Assembly: GCA_020638975.1 (NCBI GenBank)
Contig: JACKHN010000033.1
Location: 5,289 to 69,288, forward strand
Origin: Planctomycetaceae bacterium
Lineage (GTDB): Bacteria; Planctomycetota; Planctomycetia; Pirellulales; Pirellulaceae
Direction: 5' to 3'
Length of the DNA stretch: 64,000 bases
Shown here: piece by piece, positions 1-8,216 of the stretch
Layout: each line of letters opens with the position of its first letter
How positions within the stretch are numbered: position 1 is the first letter of the stretch
Program-made: the position numbers and the translations under genes
The notes under the pieces: generated by a model
Database searches by the model: none
Told to the model about the DNA's origin: nothing
Seen by the model: the letters and a program-made list of their open reading frames with translations, nothing else

Positions 1-689
1 TCAAGCTTTTTGAGCATGCCTCGGAACTCGCGACGCCCTGCATTTGTTCGCCATGTAAAACCGTGGAGCGTCTGCCGATCCTTAAACCTGCGCTCGGTAT
101 GTTCAGCCCTAAGGACATGCTCGGCTTCGGGCATACCACTGACGACGATCGGAATCCGTGTGTTGACGATCAGCACCTTAAGCCACTGTGCAGCCTTCGT
201 CATGACCTTCAGCCGGTCCATGTCGAAGAGGTGATGAAATTCGTCAAGGACGATCAGTTCAACATCACATCGCATCAGCAGCTTAACCGCACGATTCGTA
301 AGCGTTTGAACAGTGCCACTGCTCCAGGCTGGATCTTCCAACGCGAGCAGAATGTCTGCGGCGATGCCCTTTGGCGTCGCATCTGGCTGGACCGTTACCT
401 TCAGTACAGGTTGTCTGATTGTTGTTTCAGTTTCTTCTCGCGGGTGTAGGCGAATGTAATGATCGACAACGCTTGTCTTGCCAACGCCCGACGCACCGAG
501 AATCGCTCCGCACTGAGGTTCGCCTCCACGTGCTCGACTTTCATGGCATCGCTTCAGCACTTCGACCGCTTCTCGAAAACGTGGGTGCAGTACGAGCAGC
601 TTGTTTGCGAACACGATTCGTTCTTCGATCGGTGCATTCTGCCACTTGCTGCGGTCATGTGATCTGTCAGTGATTGCTTCACGAGACAT
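1..689 (-). CDS. tnsC: TnsC/TniB-family AAA+ ATPase, 3' end cut by window edge
   Basis: This gene has 229 visible codons with no stop before base 1. It is the ATP-dependent regulator that links target recognition to the TnsA/TnsB transposase in Tn7-like elements. A Walker A motif GASGVGKT sits at residues 65-72 and a Walker B motif LIVLDEFHH at about 145-153; both fit TnsC/TniB ATPases. A following IVVSGMPE segment (about 181-188) resembles the sensor region of the same family. The ATG at 689 is preceded by GGAGAG, a good ribosome binding site, and lies 41 bases downstream of the tnsB stop, so it is in the same operon. The protein is too short here to judge its C-terminus. Confidence 0.85.
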   Translation of the reverse strand, partial: MSREAITDRSHDRSKWQNAPIEERIVFANKLLVLHPRFREAVEVLKRCHESRARGGEPQCGAILGASGVGKTSVVDHYIRLHPREETETTIRQPVLKVTVQPDATPKGIAADILLALEDPAWSSGTVQTLTNRAVKLLMRCDVELIVLDEFHHLFDMDRLKVMTKAAQWLKVLIVNTRIPIVVSGMPEAEHVLRAEHTERRFKDRQTLHGFTWRTNAGRREFRGMLKKL

Positions 690-730
690 GTTCACTCTCC
701 GTGGGGCTTGGTTTGCATGTCGACGCTTCG

Positions 731-2794
731 TTACTGCGACGCAACATCCCAATCGTCAACGTCGATGTCGTCGAGAAGGAAATCCTCTGAAGGATCTGCG
801 ACTCCCGACTCCTCACTTTCGATAGTCGGTGTGTCGTCCCGCATCTCTGGGATCGGGTCATCGGTTGTTGCGACGGGAAAGTCGTCGTCCTCAGGTGGAT
901 GCTCGTCGCGTGGCGGGTCGGTTGTATGGGAAGACTCAGGTTGAGTTCCCAAGAACCGGGCGGCTCGGGTACGACGGTGCCGCGACGGCTTCTTTGTTGC
1001 CGCTTCAACCACTTCGCGAATCACATTACGACTCGCAGCGAGCCCCATTAGGTGGTCAGGCTGATCGAACTTGTCTCGAACAGCGCGCCGCAGGACTTTC
1101 CATTGATACTCGGTCATTCCGAGCATGGTGCCGTCAGCTGCTGCGGCCTTGAGATAGCGGTTGTCCAATGGATTCAAGACCCACGCATGCCCCAAATCCC
1201 ATGGGTTGTAGCGAACTTGGAACCTCTCGACCCTGGTGTTGTTCGCGGCCAACTCGGCGCGGAGTGCCATTAGCTCGTCCGAGTTGTAGAACATGCCGTT
1301 GACTTCTAGCCCGCGTGACGAAAGGGTACGTTCGACTCGCCTGGACAGCAGAACAACCAAATCATCAGGCGACGCTGGCAGACAAGGTGGATGTTCGGAC
1401 GCGCTCTCTTGCCACATTTCAAGTCGTGTGCAGCTGGCGGTCGGATGCTTGCTCTTAGAGTAGACATCGATCAGATGCAAATGGACGACTTCTACGAGTG
1501 TGTCATAAGGAATCAATGGTCCATCATCCGCGTTATAGTCGGCGCGACGTTCCCAGCTCCGGAAAGTGCGACCGGGTAAGGAGGAGATAAGTTGGTCGTT
1601 CAGCGTATCAAAGAACGACTCCACCGTTCCTTTGAAGTGGGGCGTCCGTGGTGGATTGAAGTCCAGCTCCATGTTCAATTGAAAGGCTGCCTGCTCCAGG
1701 TCTTTGCTCGTTAGATCTGACCCCCTGTCGCAAACCAGTTTTTCTGGAATGCCGAAACACGGCCAGTCGCCTTGCACGCGAGGAAAGCGACCCTTGATGT
1801 TAGATTTCGGCAGAATTGCGTGTCGCAAAGCCTCCATGATCACTGGGTAGGACGGAGGGTCAAAACCAATACAGAAGCCGACGATCATCCGACTGTAATA
1901 GTCGATCAGCACCGTTAGCCACGGTTGGCCAATCGGCCCGGCCTCCGTGCCAACGACTAACTTGAGCGGACTGTGGTCGATCTCAACGCGTTCCAAGATC
2001 CTGCGTGCCAGATGTTGCCTTGATGTTGGCGCATGCCTTCGGTCTGCGATGAGTCTTCCCCAACGCTGCCGATCCACTTCCCATGGGTCGAGCCGAGCAA
2101 TTCGTCGTTCGATCGCCTGCCACAATGTCTTGGGGCGTGGAATCGGAATTGCTTGCGAGGCAAGTAGTCTCGCATTGTGCAGCTCTAGATCTTCCAAGAC
2201 GCGTCTTACGACCGCCGATATCGGTCGTCTTGCCATGGTCAGGTAGACGGACTGAATCGCATCGTCGACGATACGACGCAATGTTGGGTTTCGCTGTAAC
2301 ATGCTGTGACGCCTAGAACTGCCACGCCCGCCGCACCGTGAATTGGACGGTAATAACGCCATGCGGTCACGGCCTGCCGTATCCCAGGCGTTCCAATAGC
2401 GCCGAAGCGATCTTTCAGAGCAAGCAACGCCGTTGGCACGTAGCTCTTGCGAACGCCGTGCAAAGTCGTCGCTCGTTGGCTTGGTTAGCGATGAAGTCAA
2501 CGGTTTGATGGCTCCCCAACGATACTCAATCGTCTCGCGTTCCCGCGCGCCTAGATCATCCATCACAATGGGCGTTGCCACGGACGGTTGCTGTTGACTT
2601 TGCTCCTTGATCGCTGGGAACCGAAGCCTTCCCTCTGAATACAACCTGAGAATGTGCGATTCCGAGAGCTCTTCTTCTACGTTGAATTTTGAGTCTTTGG
2701 CAATGTAGCGGTCGTCGGTGAGTTGGCGGACCACACGATAGGCCCGTCCATCGAGTAAAAACTCGATGCCCACGCCAAGTCGAACGGGTCCCAT
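731..2794 (-). CDS. tnsB: TnsB/TniA-like DDE transposase
   Basis: This is a 687-residue transposase with a retroviral-integrase (rve) core that would bind the end repeats and carry out 3' strand cleavage and joining. The catalytic triad can be placed as D273 (in EIDHSPL), D356 (in VCDRGSD) and E392 (in GTVESFF), with 35 residues between D356 and E392, the classical DD35E spacing. An N-terminal segment (about 1-60) and a helix-turn-helix-like stretch around 105-140 precede the core, as in TnsB/TniA proteins. Length is normal for the family. The ATG at 2794 has no clear ribosome binding site and overlaps the tnsA reading frame by 118 bases, so translation is probably coupled or the start is further downstream. 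Confidence 0.88.
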   Translation of the reverse strand: MGPVRLGVGIEFLLDGRAYRVVRQLTDDRYIAKDSKFNVEEELSESHILRLYSEGRLRFPAIKEQSQQQPSVATPIVMDDLGARERETIEYRWGAIKPLTSSLTKPTSDDFARRSQELRANGVACSERSLRRYWNAWDTAGRDRMALLPSNSRCGGRGSSRRHSMLQRNPTLRRIVDDAIQSVYLTMARRPISAVVRRVLEDLELHNARLLASQAIPIPRPKTLWQAIERRIARLDPWEVDRQRWGRLIADRRHAPTSRQHLARRILERVEIDHSPLKLVVGTEAGPIGQPWLTVLIDYYSRMIVGFCIGFDPPSYPVIMEALRHAILPKSNIKGRFPRVQGDWPCFGIPEKLVCDRGSDLTSKDLEQAAFQLNMELDFNPPRTPHFKGTVESFFDTLNDQLISSLPGRTFRSWERRADYNADDGPLIPYDTLVEVVHLHLIDVYSKSKHPTASCTRLEMWQESASEHPPCLPASPDDLVVLLSRRVERTLSSRGLEVNGMFYNSDELMALRAELAANNTRVERFQVRYNPWDLGHAWVLNPLDNRYLKAAAADGTMLGMTEYQWKVLRRAVRDKFDQPDHLMGLAASRNVIREVVEAATKKPSRHRRTRAARFLGTQPESSHTTDPPRDEHPPEDDDFPVATTDDPIPEMRDDTPTIESEESGVADPSEDFLLDDIDVDDWDVASQ

Positions 2795-3522
2795 GAGATT
2801 ACACTTTTCGGATATACGCGTGAACTGTTGGTAAGTTCTTGAAGCACCGGATCAAAGCTAAGTTGCTCTGATGCGAGTAGGTGAAGGGCGTGTTGCTTCG
2901 AAGACAGCAGTTCGCACGACGAGTTGCCAATCAGTTTGCCGAATTGGATTCCTTCCTCCGTCACTTGATGGAGAAGCTGAGCAGAGATCGCTGGATTCTC
3001 AGCAAATAGCCGATAGCGAGCGACAAAGCTCAGGTTTCGCACTAGTGGCGTTCTGAACAACTCCCGTTCCGTGACGACATGAAAACTCCACTCGCGATTC
3101 GCGGCAAGAGTTGCGGCGACCGCGAGCTTTCTCTGTACAACTTCCGTAGCGAGCTTACGCGAAGGTTTGACTTCGATCAGAAGGTACGTTCCGTCTAACA
3201 TCGAAACGAGAAAATCCGGGACGACATAGCTATAACGCTCGCCAGTCGTTCGGTCGCGGCGTGTCTTTGGCTCTTGCTCTAACAGGCGAATTTGCGTGCC
3301 CTGCCTCGATTCATTCCATCCGTACCAGATCTTCATCGGCTGTTCCTGGATTTGCCTTGCGACCGGACAGCCCGCAAGGACGATGGCCAAAGCCCGCTCT
3401 AATTGTCCTTGGCACCGAAGGGAGCGGCCTATCTTTGGACAAGGCACCATCACAAACGAGCCTGGCGTGCGTCGTCGCAGCCGAAATGTTGAGTCGGGCC
3501 GAGTTCCAATTGAGTCGCTCAT
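2677..3522 (-). CDS. tnsA: TnsA-like endonuclease
   Basis: This is a restriction-endonuclease-fold protein of about 281 residues, the subunit that makes the 5' cuts in Tn7-like cut-and-paste transposition. With the chosen start, candidate catalytic residues are E42 (in QLERAL), D103 (in VVPDFLV) and E117/K119 (in LLIEVKPS). The E...D...ExK arrangement and the preceding QEQP stretch match TnsA N-terminal domains. I chose the ATG at 3522, which follows GATGAGG by seven bases; an in-frame start at 3573 would overlap the ku gene. The last ~39 codons are read out of frame with the start of tnsB, an unusually long overlap. The C-terminal half (about 170-281) is expected to contact TnsC, but this cannot be confirmed from sequence alone. 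Confidence 0.85.
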   Translation of the reverse strand: MSDSIGTRPDSTFRLRRRTPGSFVMVPCPKIGRSLRCQGQLERALAIVLAGCPVARQIQEQPMKIWYGWNESRQGTQIRLLEQEPKTRRDRTTGERYSYVVPDFLVSMLDGTYLLIEVKPSRKLATEVVQRKLAVAATLAANREWSFHVVTERELFRTPLVRNLSFVARYRLFAENPAISAQLLHQVTEEGIQFGKLIGNSSCELLSSKQHALHLLASEQLSFDPVLQELTNSSRVYPKSVISWDPFDLAWASSFYSMDGPIVWSANSPTTATLPKTQNST

Positions 3523-3556
3523 TGCGGACCTCATCGAGAAGTAACGAGGGCGAACG

Positions 3557-4387
3557 TTAGGCCGCTTTGGCAAGTTTCCGCCGTCGCGGCAATTCTTGAT
3601 CGTTGGCGTTACGATTAGCTACAGGGTGTTTGTTGCGATTGGGGTCCGCTGGTGTCAATTTGCTCTGAATTAGCGACAGGAGCTTGTCCCCTGAATCATC
3701 GTGATAACCGGATAAGTCGAATGGGCCGCTGGCTTTGTCGATCACTTTCGACAACGTACGGACGCTAGTCCGCGACGGACTGGTTCCATTCGTATTGAGC
3801 GGGACGCACGCGCGTCGCGCTAGTGGATCGTGCAAAGTGTGCAATAGCAAGGCGCCTTCCGCAGGATGAACGACAACTAGATGTAGTCGTTGTGACAGGA
3901 CTGTCTGGCCGAGTGCCCACATCTGTTTCTCTTCTAGCGCAGCCCTGATGAGGGCGAACGCGGGACCTGCCGCCAGACTAGCTGGTGATAGGAACAAACT
4001 GCGCCCGGCCAGGAGTGCAAGGTCGAGTTGGTCGCCGGGAAAGAAACGCTCCAACTTGATCGTCTTGTCATCCGTAGGCGTTAACTCAGCGAGTTCATCG
4101 TGCGACAGTTCAACGAGGCAGTCATTCGAGTACTGGTAGGCTTTCCCGATCTCCTCAGCAGTGACAGCTCCGTGTACCGAGCATGTCTTGCAATAGGAGA
4201 TTCGATGGCCACAACCGCGGTGAACGTGACATAGCTGACTCGCCGAATTGGAATCGATGGTCGAGAAAGCTTTAACCGGAACCGACAGATCCGCGACTTT
4301 CAGCGTGCCGATCCAGCTTGCGCGGCTTGCGGCAGGTGCCCGAGGTAATACTCGACGAGAGTGAGCCAGCAATCTATTTGTCGCCAT
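3557..4387 (-). CDS. ku: Ku-family DNA-end-binding protein encoded upstream of tnsA
   Basis: This 276-residue protein aligns by eye over its length with bacterial Ku (YkoV type), the homodimeric ring that binds DNA double-strand ends in non-homologous end joining. Recognisable blocks are SWIGTLKVADLSVPVKAF (25-42), a cysteine-rich HRGCGHRISYCKTC segment (56-69) and AEEIGKAYQY (77-86). Further blocks are a KTIKLERF strand (108-115), LIRAALEEK (146-154), LLHTLHD (181-187) and GPFDLSGYHDD (221-231). The tail is basic (PRRRKLAKAA). The ATG at 4387 follows AAAGGAG with good spacing. No ligase D is adjacent. It is the first long gene of the tnsABC operon and lies 34 bases before the preferred tnsA start. 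Known Ku function is end binding; a role in transposition is inference. Confidence 0.85.
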   Translation of the reverse strand: MATNRLLAHSRRVLPRAPAASRASWIGTLKVADLSVPVKAFSTIDSNSASQLCHVHRGCGHRISYCKTCSVHGAVTAEEIGKAYQYSNDCLVELSHDELAELTPTDDKTIKLERFFPGDQLDLALLAGRSLFLSPASLAAGPAFALIRAALEEKQMWALGQTVLSQRLHLVVVHPAEGALLLHTLHDPLARRACVPLNTNGTSPSRTSVRTLSKVIDKASGPFDLSGYHDDSGDKLLSLIQSKLTPADPNRNKHPVANRNANDQELPRRRKLAKAA

Positions 4388-4438
4388 GAGTTTCTCCTTT
4401 CGTGATGCATAGGGCATTAGTAGTTGGCTTGAAATCGT

Positions 4439-4459
4439 TCATCATCATCATCATCATCA
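4439..4459. repeat. Trinucleotide repeat, seven TCA units
   Basis: Seven consecutive TCA units occupy the boundary between the 42-codon small ORF and ku. On the minus strand the first TGA of the repeat is the stop codon of the small ORF. Because units are three bases long, copy-number change would not shift a reading frame but would alter the spacing to ku. Confidence 0.8.
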
Positions 4460-4585
4460 TCGTCGTCGCCGCGTACTGCGCCGGCGGCCGACATTGAATC
4501 CCTTACGGCTGCCTTCCCGCTTCCCCCGCTTGTAAGTCCACCATGCGATTCCAGACAAAATGGCCAGAACGATTATGCTGTCCAT
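4457..4585 (-). CDS. Small basic membrane protein (42 aa) upstream of ku
   Basis: A 42-codon frame starts at an ATG (4585) preceded by AAGGAGTG at good spacing. Residues 4-17 (IIVLAILSGIAWWT) can form one membrane-spanning helix, and the rest is strongly basic, ending in a run of four arginines. It is read in the same direction as ku, 69 bases upstream of it, so it is probably the first or second gene of the Ku-tnsABC transcript. I do not recognise a family. The good ribosome binding site and the typical membrane-plus-basic-tail layout argue for a real gene; its small size argues for caution. Confidence 0.5.
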   Translation of the reverse strand: MDSIIVLAILSGIAWWTYKRGKREGSRKGFNVGRRRSTRRRR

Positions 4586-4658
4586 TGACACTCCTTATTC
4601 GATGCGAAAATTCGAAACGATAAAGTCACTGCGCCGAGAGCGCAGAGAGTCGAGGCAC

Positions 4659-4799
4659 TCAGGGTTCGTGAGGAGGGCCTCGGATCCAACACGTGATCGG
4701 CTGTAGCAAGCCGGACGCGACGCTCCAATTTGCACCGTTTGTCGCGGCGGAAAATCGCGGCGTTTGGGCAGCCAACGACCGACGATCGAGGTTGGTCAT
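4659..4799 (-). CDS. Possible 46-aa leader ORF
   Basis: A 46-codon frame begins at an ATG (4799) preceded by AGAGGAAT, a good ribosome binding site, and ends 73 bases before the next small ORF. The product is serine/alanine-rich with no recognisable domain or membrane segment. It could be a short translated leader of the ku-tnsABC transcript or chance. Support rests only on the ribosome binding site and position. Confidence 0.28.
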   Translation of the reverse strand: MTNLDRRSLAAQTPRFSAATNGANWSVASGLLQPITCWIRGPPHEP

Positions 4800-5245
4800 G
4801 ATAAATTCCTCTTGTTGTGAGCAAGCAAACGATGCCGAGTGAATTGAAGTGTGTGGTGAGCAGGCCAGCGAGAGTCACTGGTTGCGTATGCGACCAAGTC
4901 GCTGTGAAGTCGCGAGATATCCGCTTCAGCACAAGGGTACCGCGAGCGAATTTGTCTCTGAATCGCCCATGTGTGCCCGAGTAGAGTCGATGGCCCGATC
5001 AAGTAGGAGACTCGCGATAGCTAATGCGTTCTCTCTATGTTATATGACGCAAAAAGCTGCTGGATTTAGTAAGCCGTTCGACTTCAATGGGCCTGTGGCG
5101 AGTATGCACCGTTAGAATGTTGCTGCGAGGGGCACGCCAGAGGCGGTGTGATTTCAACTAGCTGCGGCTCATGGCTAAGGAACATTGCCGCATGCATTAC
5201 AGGAACCGATTTCACTTCCGCCGCTCGATTCTGAACGCATCCCTT
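4800..5245. other. Gene-free stretch upstream of the ku-tnsABC operon
   Basis: I see no convincing coding frame here. The promoter of the leftward operon should lie in this stretch, but I could not pick out a clear -35/-10 pair. Confidence 0.5.
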
Positions 5246-5713
5246 TCAAGTGAGCAAGCCGCGCTCCCGTTCGTAGTCTATCCACTGCGCCATCAACTCG
5301 ACGAACTCGCTACTTCGGGAAAGGAATTCAGCAAGCGAACTCACGTATTCGTCCGGGACCGACCAAGTTTCCGGAATCTGGTCGAGTATCCCTCGAATTC
5401 GATGAGGTGTCACCGAGTACACTTGGTCGAGCCAAGATCGAAACATGGACGCTTTGGTGACAACGCCCTCGAGATACGGCGAGTGTAAATCGAATGCGGC
5501 TTCAGACCATTTAAGACTCGTATCCCACGCGTCATCCATGTTGACATGGAACGCGAATGAGGCGTCGAGAAAGAGAGGCCCGCCGACTCGGCTGCGGTAC
5601 AGTGTGTCATACTTTGCGTCAACTTGAAGGAGAACCCAATTGTCAAAGACTGCCTTGCCATAAAAGGCAGAAACATCTCCAAAGAGCTGTCGAATGTGCT
5701 TGCCATCTTCCAT
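5246..5713 (-). CDS. Hypothetical protein (155 aa) in transposon cargo
   Basis: This is a 155-residue soluble protein with ordinary globular composition, rich in tryptophan and acidic residues (for example DNWVLLQVDAKYD at about 24-36 and WSVPDEYVSSLAEFL at about 117-131). No signal peptide, membrane segment or known motif was recognised. A GGAGG sequence lies directly against the ATG at 5713, closer than normal, so the start is not certain. It stands alone between the leftward transposition operon and the leftward repressor gene, and is presumed cargo. Confidence 0.6.
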   Translation of the reverse strand: MEDGKHIRQLFGDVSAFYGKAVFDNWVLLQVDAKYDTLYRSRVGGPLFLDASFAFHVNMDDAWDTSLKWSEAAFDLHSPYLEGVVTKASMFRSWLDQVYSVTPHRIRGILDQIPETWSVPDEYVSSLAEFLSRSSEFVELMAQWIDYERERGLLT

Positions 5714-6092
5714 CCTCCCTAGAGACTGATACTTGCAGCTTCTGTCCTCGCGCGAAAAAAGGACGCTGGACGACGACCGCTCCTGCCGCCCCGACCAAGG
5801 GGCACATCAGAACAGCACATGGCCAGCGCCTCATTCGGGGCGCGGCTCAAAATGCTGCTTCTGATGTTCAAGGGCCGAAGCCCAGGTTGGTCGTTTGGCA
5901 GGAAGCAACTTCTTGACGCTCGAGCGTCGGTCAAATTGTCACATTAGCGCCAGTAACTTGGTAACCGGCGGATTCCTCCTCGAAGATTGATCAACAATGT
6001 CACTCGCCACATTCTATCGCAAAGTGATTCTTAGCAACAGCGTTTCTGTCTGTGAAAGGCAACGCGCCTTGATGCAATCTTGGGTCCGTCGA
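5714..6092. other. Gene-free stretch in transposon cargo
   Basis: Short frames exist here but none has a convincing composition or ribosome binding site. A palindrome CGCTCGAGCG lies near 5920. Nothing else was recognised. Confidence 0.5.
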
Positions 6093-6749
6093 TTAGATAA
6101 GCGCCGACCACACGATGCCGATGCAGTGACCGGTTATCGGACAGTCGCCGGGTAGATTGTTGTCGTTTGCGACGCGGCTCCAACTCCCATCCTTATTCGC
6201 GCGGGCAAGAAACGATTTCTTGCGATAGCTAACTACGTGGATCTCGGCTTCGTCACGCTGTAACTGAGAGATCAAAATGAGATCTCCCTGCCGCAGTCTC
6301 CCTTGCACATCGTTGTGACCGAACTGCAGAACGTACGGGTATCTCGTCAACCCGATTCTCCCCGCAGCCACACCAGCGATCTCAACACCGGCGCCGTTCC
6401 ACGTCGGATGTTGTCGTGGCTCGCCTTCGATAGGATGCGAGAACAGCGGTAGCCAGACCGTGCTGTTGGCTGTTGCTGTCGAGGCGTGTGGTGTCGGGTT
6501 CTCCATTGAATTGCTGATTCCCATTAGCCATTGGAAATTCACATCGAATTCCTCACCTAACCGCCGCGCGACCAATTCGGTCATTGGACGTCTTGACCGC
6601 TTGATATCGGAGACATACTGCGGCGGCAAACCCGCTTTCACAGCGACCTGCGCTTGATTAAGTCCTCGCTCGGCCAGCGACTCAAGGAGATCGCTCAACC
6701 GCTGAGCGGACAGCCCGACCGCCGACAGATCTTCGTTAACTTTCGCCAT
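6093..6749 (-). CDS. HTH repressor with S24/LexA-like C-terminal domain lacking the catalytic Ser
   Basis: This is a phage-repressor-like protein of about 218 residues. The N-terminal third has an XRE-type helix-turn-helix (about 30-53: LNQAQVAVKAGLPPQYVSDI). The C-terminal part (about 138-214) has the layout of the S24 peptidase/CI dimerisation domain, including RLRQGDLILIS, which matches the usual 'GD.lli' strand. The canonical GDSM nucleophile motif is replaced by GHNDVQ, so the serine is missing; a lysine pair (SYRKKSF) remains. It is therefore unlikely to cleave itself and may only dimerise. The ATG at 6749 was preferred over an upstream TTG. It diverges from the cargo operon and probably binds the inverted repeat at 6799-6820. 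Confidence 0.8.
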   Translation of the reverse strand: MAKVNEDLSAVGLSAQRLSDLLESLAERGLNQAQVAVKAGLPPQYVSDIKRSRRPMTELVARRLGEEFDVNFQWLMGISNSMENPTPHASTATANSTVWLPLFSHPIEGEPRQHPTWNGAGVEIAGVAAGRIGLTRYPYVLQFGHNDVQGRLRQGDLILISQLQRDEAEIHVVSYRKKSFLARANKDGSWSRVANDNNLPGDCPITGHCIGIVWSALI

Positions 6750-6786
6750 TGACAACTCGCTCAGTGTTGAGGAAAAGGATAAGACT

Positions 6787-6815
6787 TGACACGTAACGTG
6801 GTACTACATAAGATA
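6787..6815 (+). promoter_or_regulatory. Promoter of the cargo operon
   Basis: A perfect TTGACA (6787-6792) is followed after 17 bases by TAAGAT (6810-6815), a four-of-six match to the -10 consensus. It points into the five-gene rightward operon. Confidence 0.6.
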
Positions 6816-6820
6816 CCACA
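6799..6820. promoter_or_regulatory. Operator-like inverted repeat over the -10 box
   Basis: GTGGTA, ten bases, then TACCAC form a perfect six-base inverted repeat overlapping the -10 element of the rightward promoter. It sits between the divergent repressor and the operon it would control, the usual place for an operator of a CI/LexA-like protein. Confidence 0.6.
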
Positions 6821-6964
6821 ACAGTGATGCTCTGAAGAGGGTATTCAAGGCACCGGGAGCCGGGCTCCCGAGCTGATACGGTAAGTCGTAGAACGATATT
6901 AACATCTCTTGATGGGATCAAGCAGGCTTTGCACGTCGAGGATAATGAAAGGAATCGAAACGCG

Positions 6965-8173
6965 ATGTCTTGCGAGATGCTTCAGAAAATTGTCGAGCTA
7001 ACTACAGCAGCAATCGCCACAGGAGCGTGGAGATTCTTGGAGGGAGTATCGAGCGCGCGACAATTGATTCGCACTGGTTCGTCCTTGCTGGAAACGCTTG
7101 CTCAAGAGTTTCCCCAGGAACAACTTGAGTCTGCGCGAATCCTTATCCGTCGGCCTGACAATCAGCTTGATCTCAATCCGGTTCTTGCCGGCGATTCGGT
7201 AAAGGGCCTCCTTCTCCGCCAAAGCGAAGCAAATGTACCATTCGATTTTGTAAATTGCTCTGGGGCTCTTACGACGAATGGGCCACCTGCGTTTGATTCC
7301 CCCACTGACTACTTGACAGAAAAATGGAGTCGCGACGACAAGAATATTCTCGTTGCGTTTACAGATGATGATATTGTCGTGCTGCGGATGTTAGGCATTC
7401 CCTGCACGAGCTCGGCGGGGCTAACGGATCTAAGCGGCCAGCAATTACGTAGTCTGTGCGGCGATCCGCACATCTATCGCACCGCCGCACCAAGTTGCCG
7501 AAGCTTCCCTGCTGTTACGACGGGTAACTATCGTCTTGTGCTCATCGGATGGTGCCTAGCCGACCTGAATTCAGATCCATCAGAAACGATGCAGACCGTC
7601 GTCACTCGCTTGAACAGTGCCGAGGACGTCTTCGGACTCGATACTTCAACGAGAATCGCGATCTGGCAACCGAGCGCGGACGACTGCAGGCGTATTGGTG
7701 TGGCCGCCGAGTTTGCTGACCTAAATCAGGTTCGAAGGCTCATCTCGCAGAGCGTTCAAAGTTCGACTTTCTCCGTGCGCGAGCTTCCAGAATGTGCCTC
7801 GTCACGCAGCGGCACAGACTACATTGTTGCTCGTCGTGAATTGCTACGCACGATGAGCCGCGCTAGAGAGTTCGGTTTTCAGTCCCCAGACGTGTCCAAG
7901 CGGCTAGAGGACTTCAATCGCTCATTCGACAGCAGCATTGTGGATGCAATCATCAAGGATGCGATGTCAGCAGCCGATTCAATCGAACGTTCCTTGCTGC
8001 TTGCGGCTGCCGAGTTGATGGGGAGTTGGCACGCATCCAGTCCTCTAGTTCAGTCGTCGGAGAATTCCGAGGCCGATGTTTGCGACGCTTTCGAGGATCC
8101 GTCGCTGCGGCAGCGGCTCCGCATGATTGATGGCCTAGTAAAGATCCATCGAGAACTGTCGCGAAACAAGTGA
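6965..8173 (+). CDS. Cargo operon protein 1, degenerate Toprim-like core (402 aa)
   Basis: The first gene of a five-gene rightward operon in the transposon; no named family was recognised. It shares several blocks with the product of 9063-10496. These are ILVAFTDDDIVVLRMLGIP (128-146) against LFVAFEIEDVVILRACGLP, LVLIGWCLADL (191-201) against LVLIGWKPSEL, and RSLLLAAAELMGSWHA in the C-terminal third against RTLLMSMAEISNVFHA. The first block has the strand-acidic-helix-strand pattern of a Toprim fold (usually EGxxD...LxxxG), but the glutamate is replaced, so catalytic activity is doubtful. The ATG at 6965 has AAAGGAA upstream; an in-frame TTG at 6929 is an alternative. Function unknown. Confidence 0.75.
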   Translation: MSCEMLQKIVELTTAAIATGAWRFLEGVSSARQLIRTGSSLLETLAQEFPQEQLESARILIRRPDNQLDLNPVLAGDSVKGLLLRQSEANVPFDFVNCSGALTTNGPPAFDSPTDYLTEKWSRDDKNILVAFTDDDIVVLRMLGIPCTSSAGLTDLSGQQLRSLCGDPHIYRTAAPSCRSFPAVTTGNYRLVLIGWCLADLNSDPSETMQTVVTRLNSAEDVFGLDTSTRIAIWQPSADDCRRIGVAAEFADLNQVRRLISQSVQSSTFSVRELPECASSRSGTDYIVARRELLRTMSRAREFGFQSPDVSKRLEDFNRSFDSSIVDAIIKDAMSAADSIERSLLLAAAELMGSWHASSPLVQSSENSEADVCDAFEDPSLRQRLRMIDGLVKIHRELSRNK

Positions 8174-8216
8174 TTGCCCAGACTATGTGTCCTTCCATTT
8201 GTGACGGAAACAGGCG

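Noticed and set aside
1..825. Several rightward frames of 60-128 codons
   Set aside because: They lie antisense to tnsC and tnsB, which have clear motifs, and have arginine/serine-biased, non-globular compositions.
4439..4459. TCA repeat as a phase-variation switch
   Set aside because: Units of three bases cannot shift the frame; only spacing could vary.
4573..4932. A 119-codon leftward frame
   Set aside because: Its composition looks random, it lacks a ribosome binding site, and it overlaps in another frame a small ORF with a good one.
5557..5934. Overlapping frames on both strands (119 and 71 codons)
   Set aside because: No ribosome binding site, low-complexity arginine/alanine-rich products and no neighbour logic.
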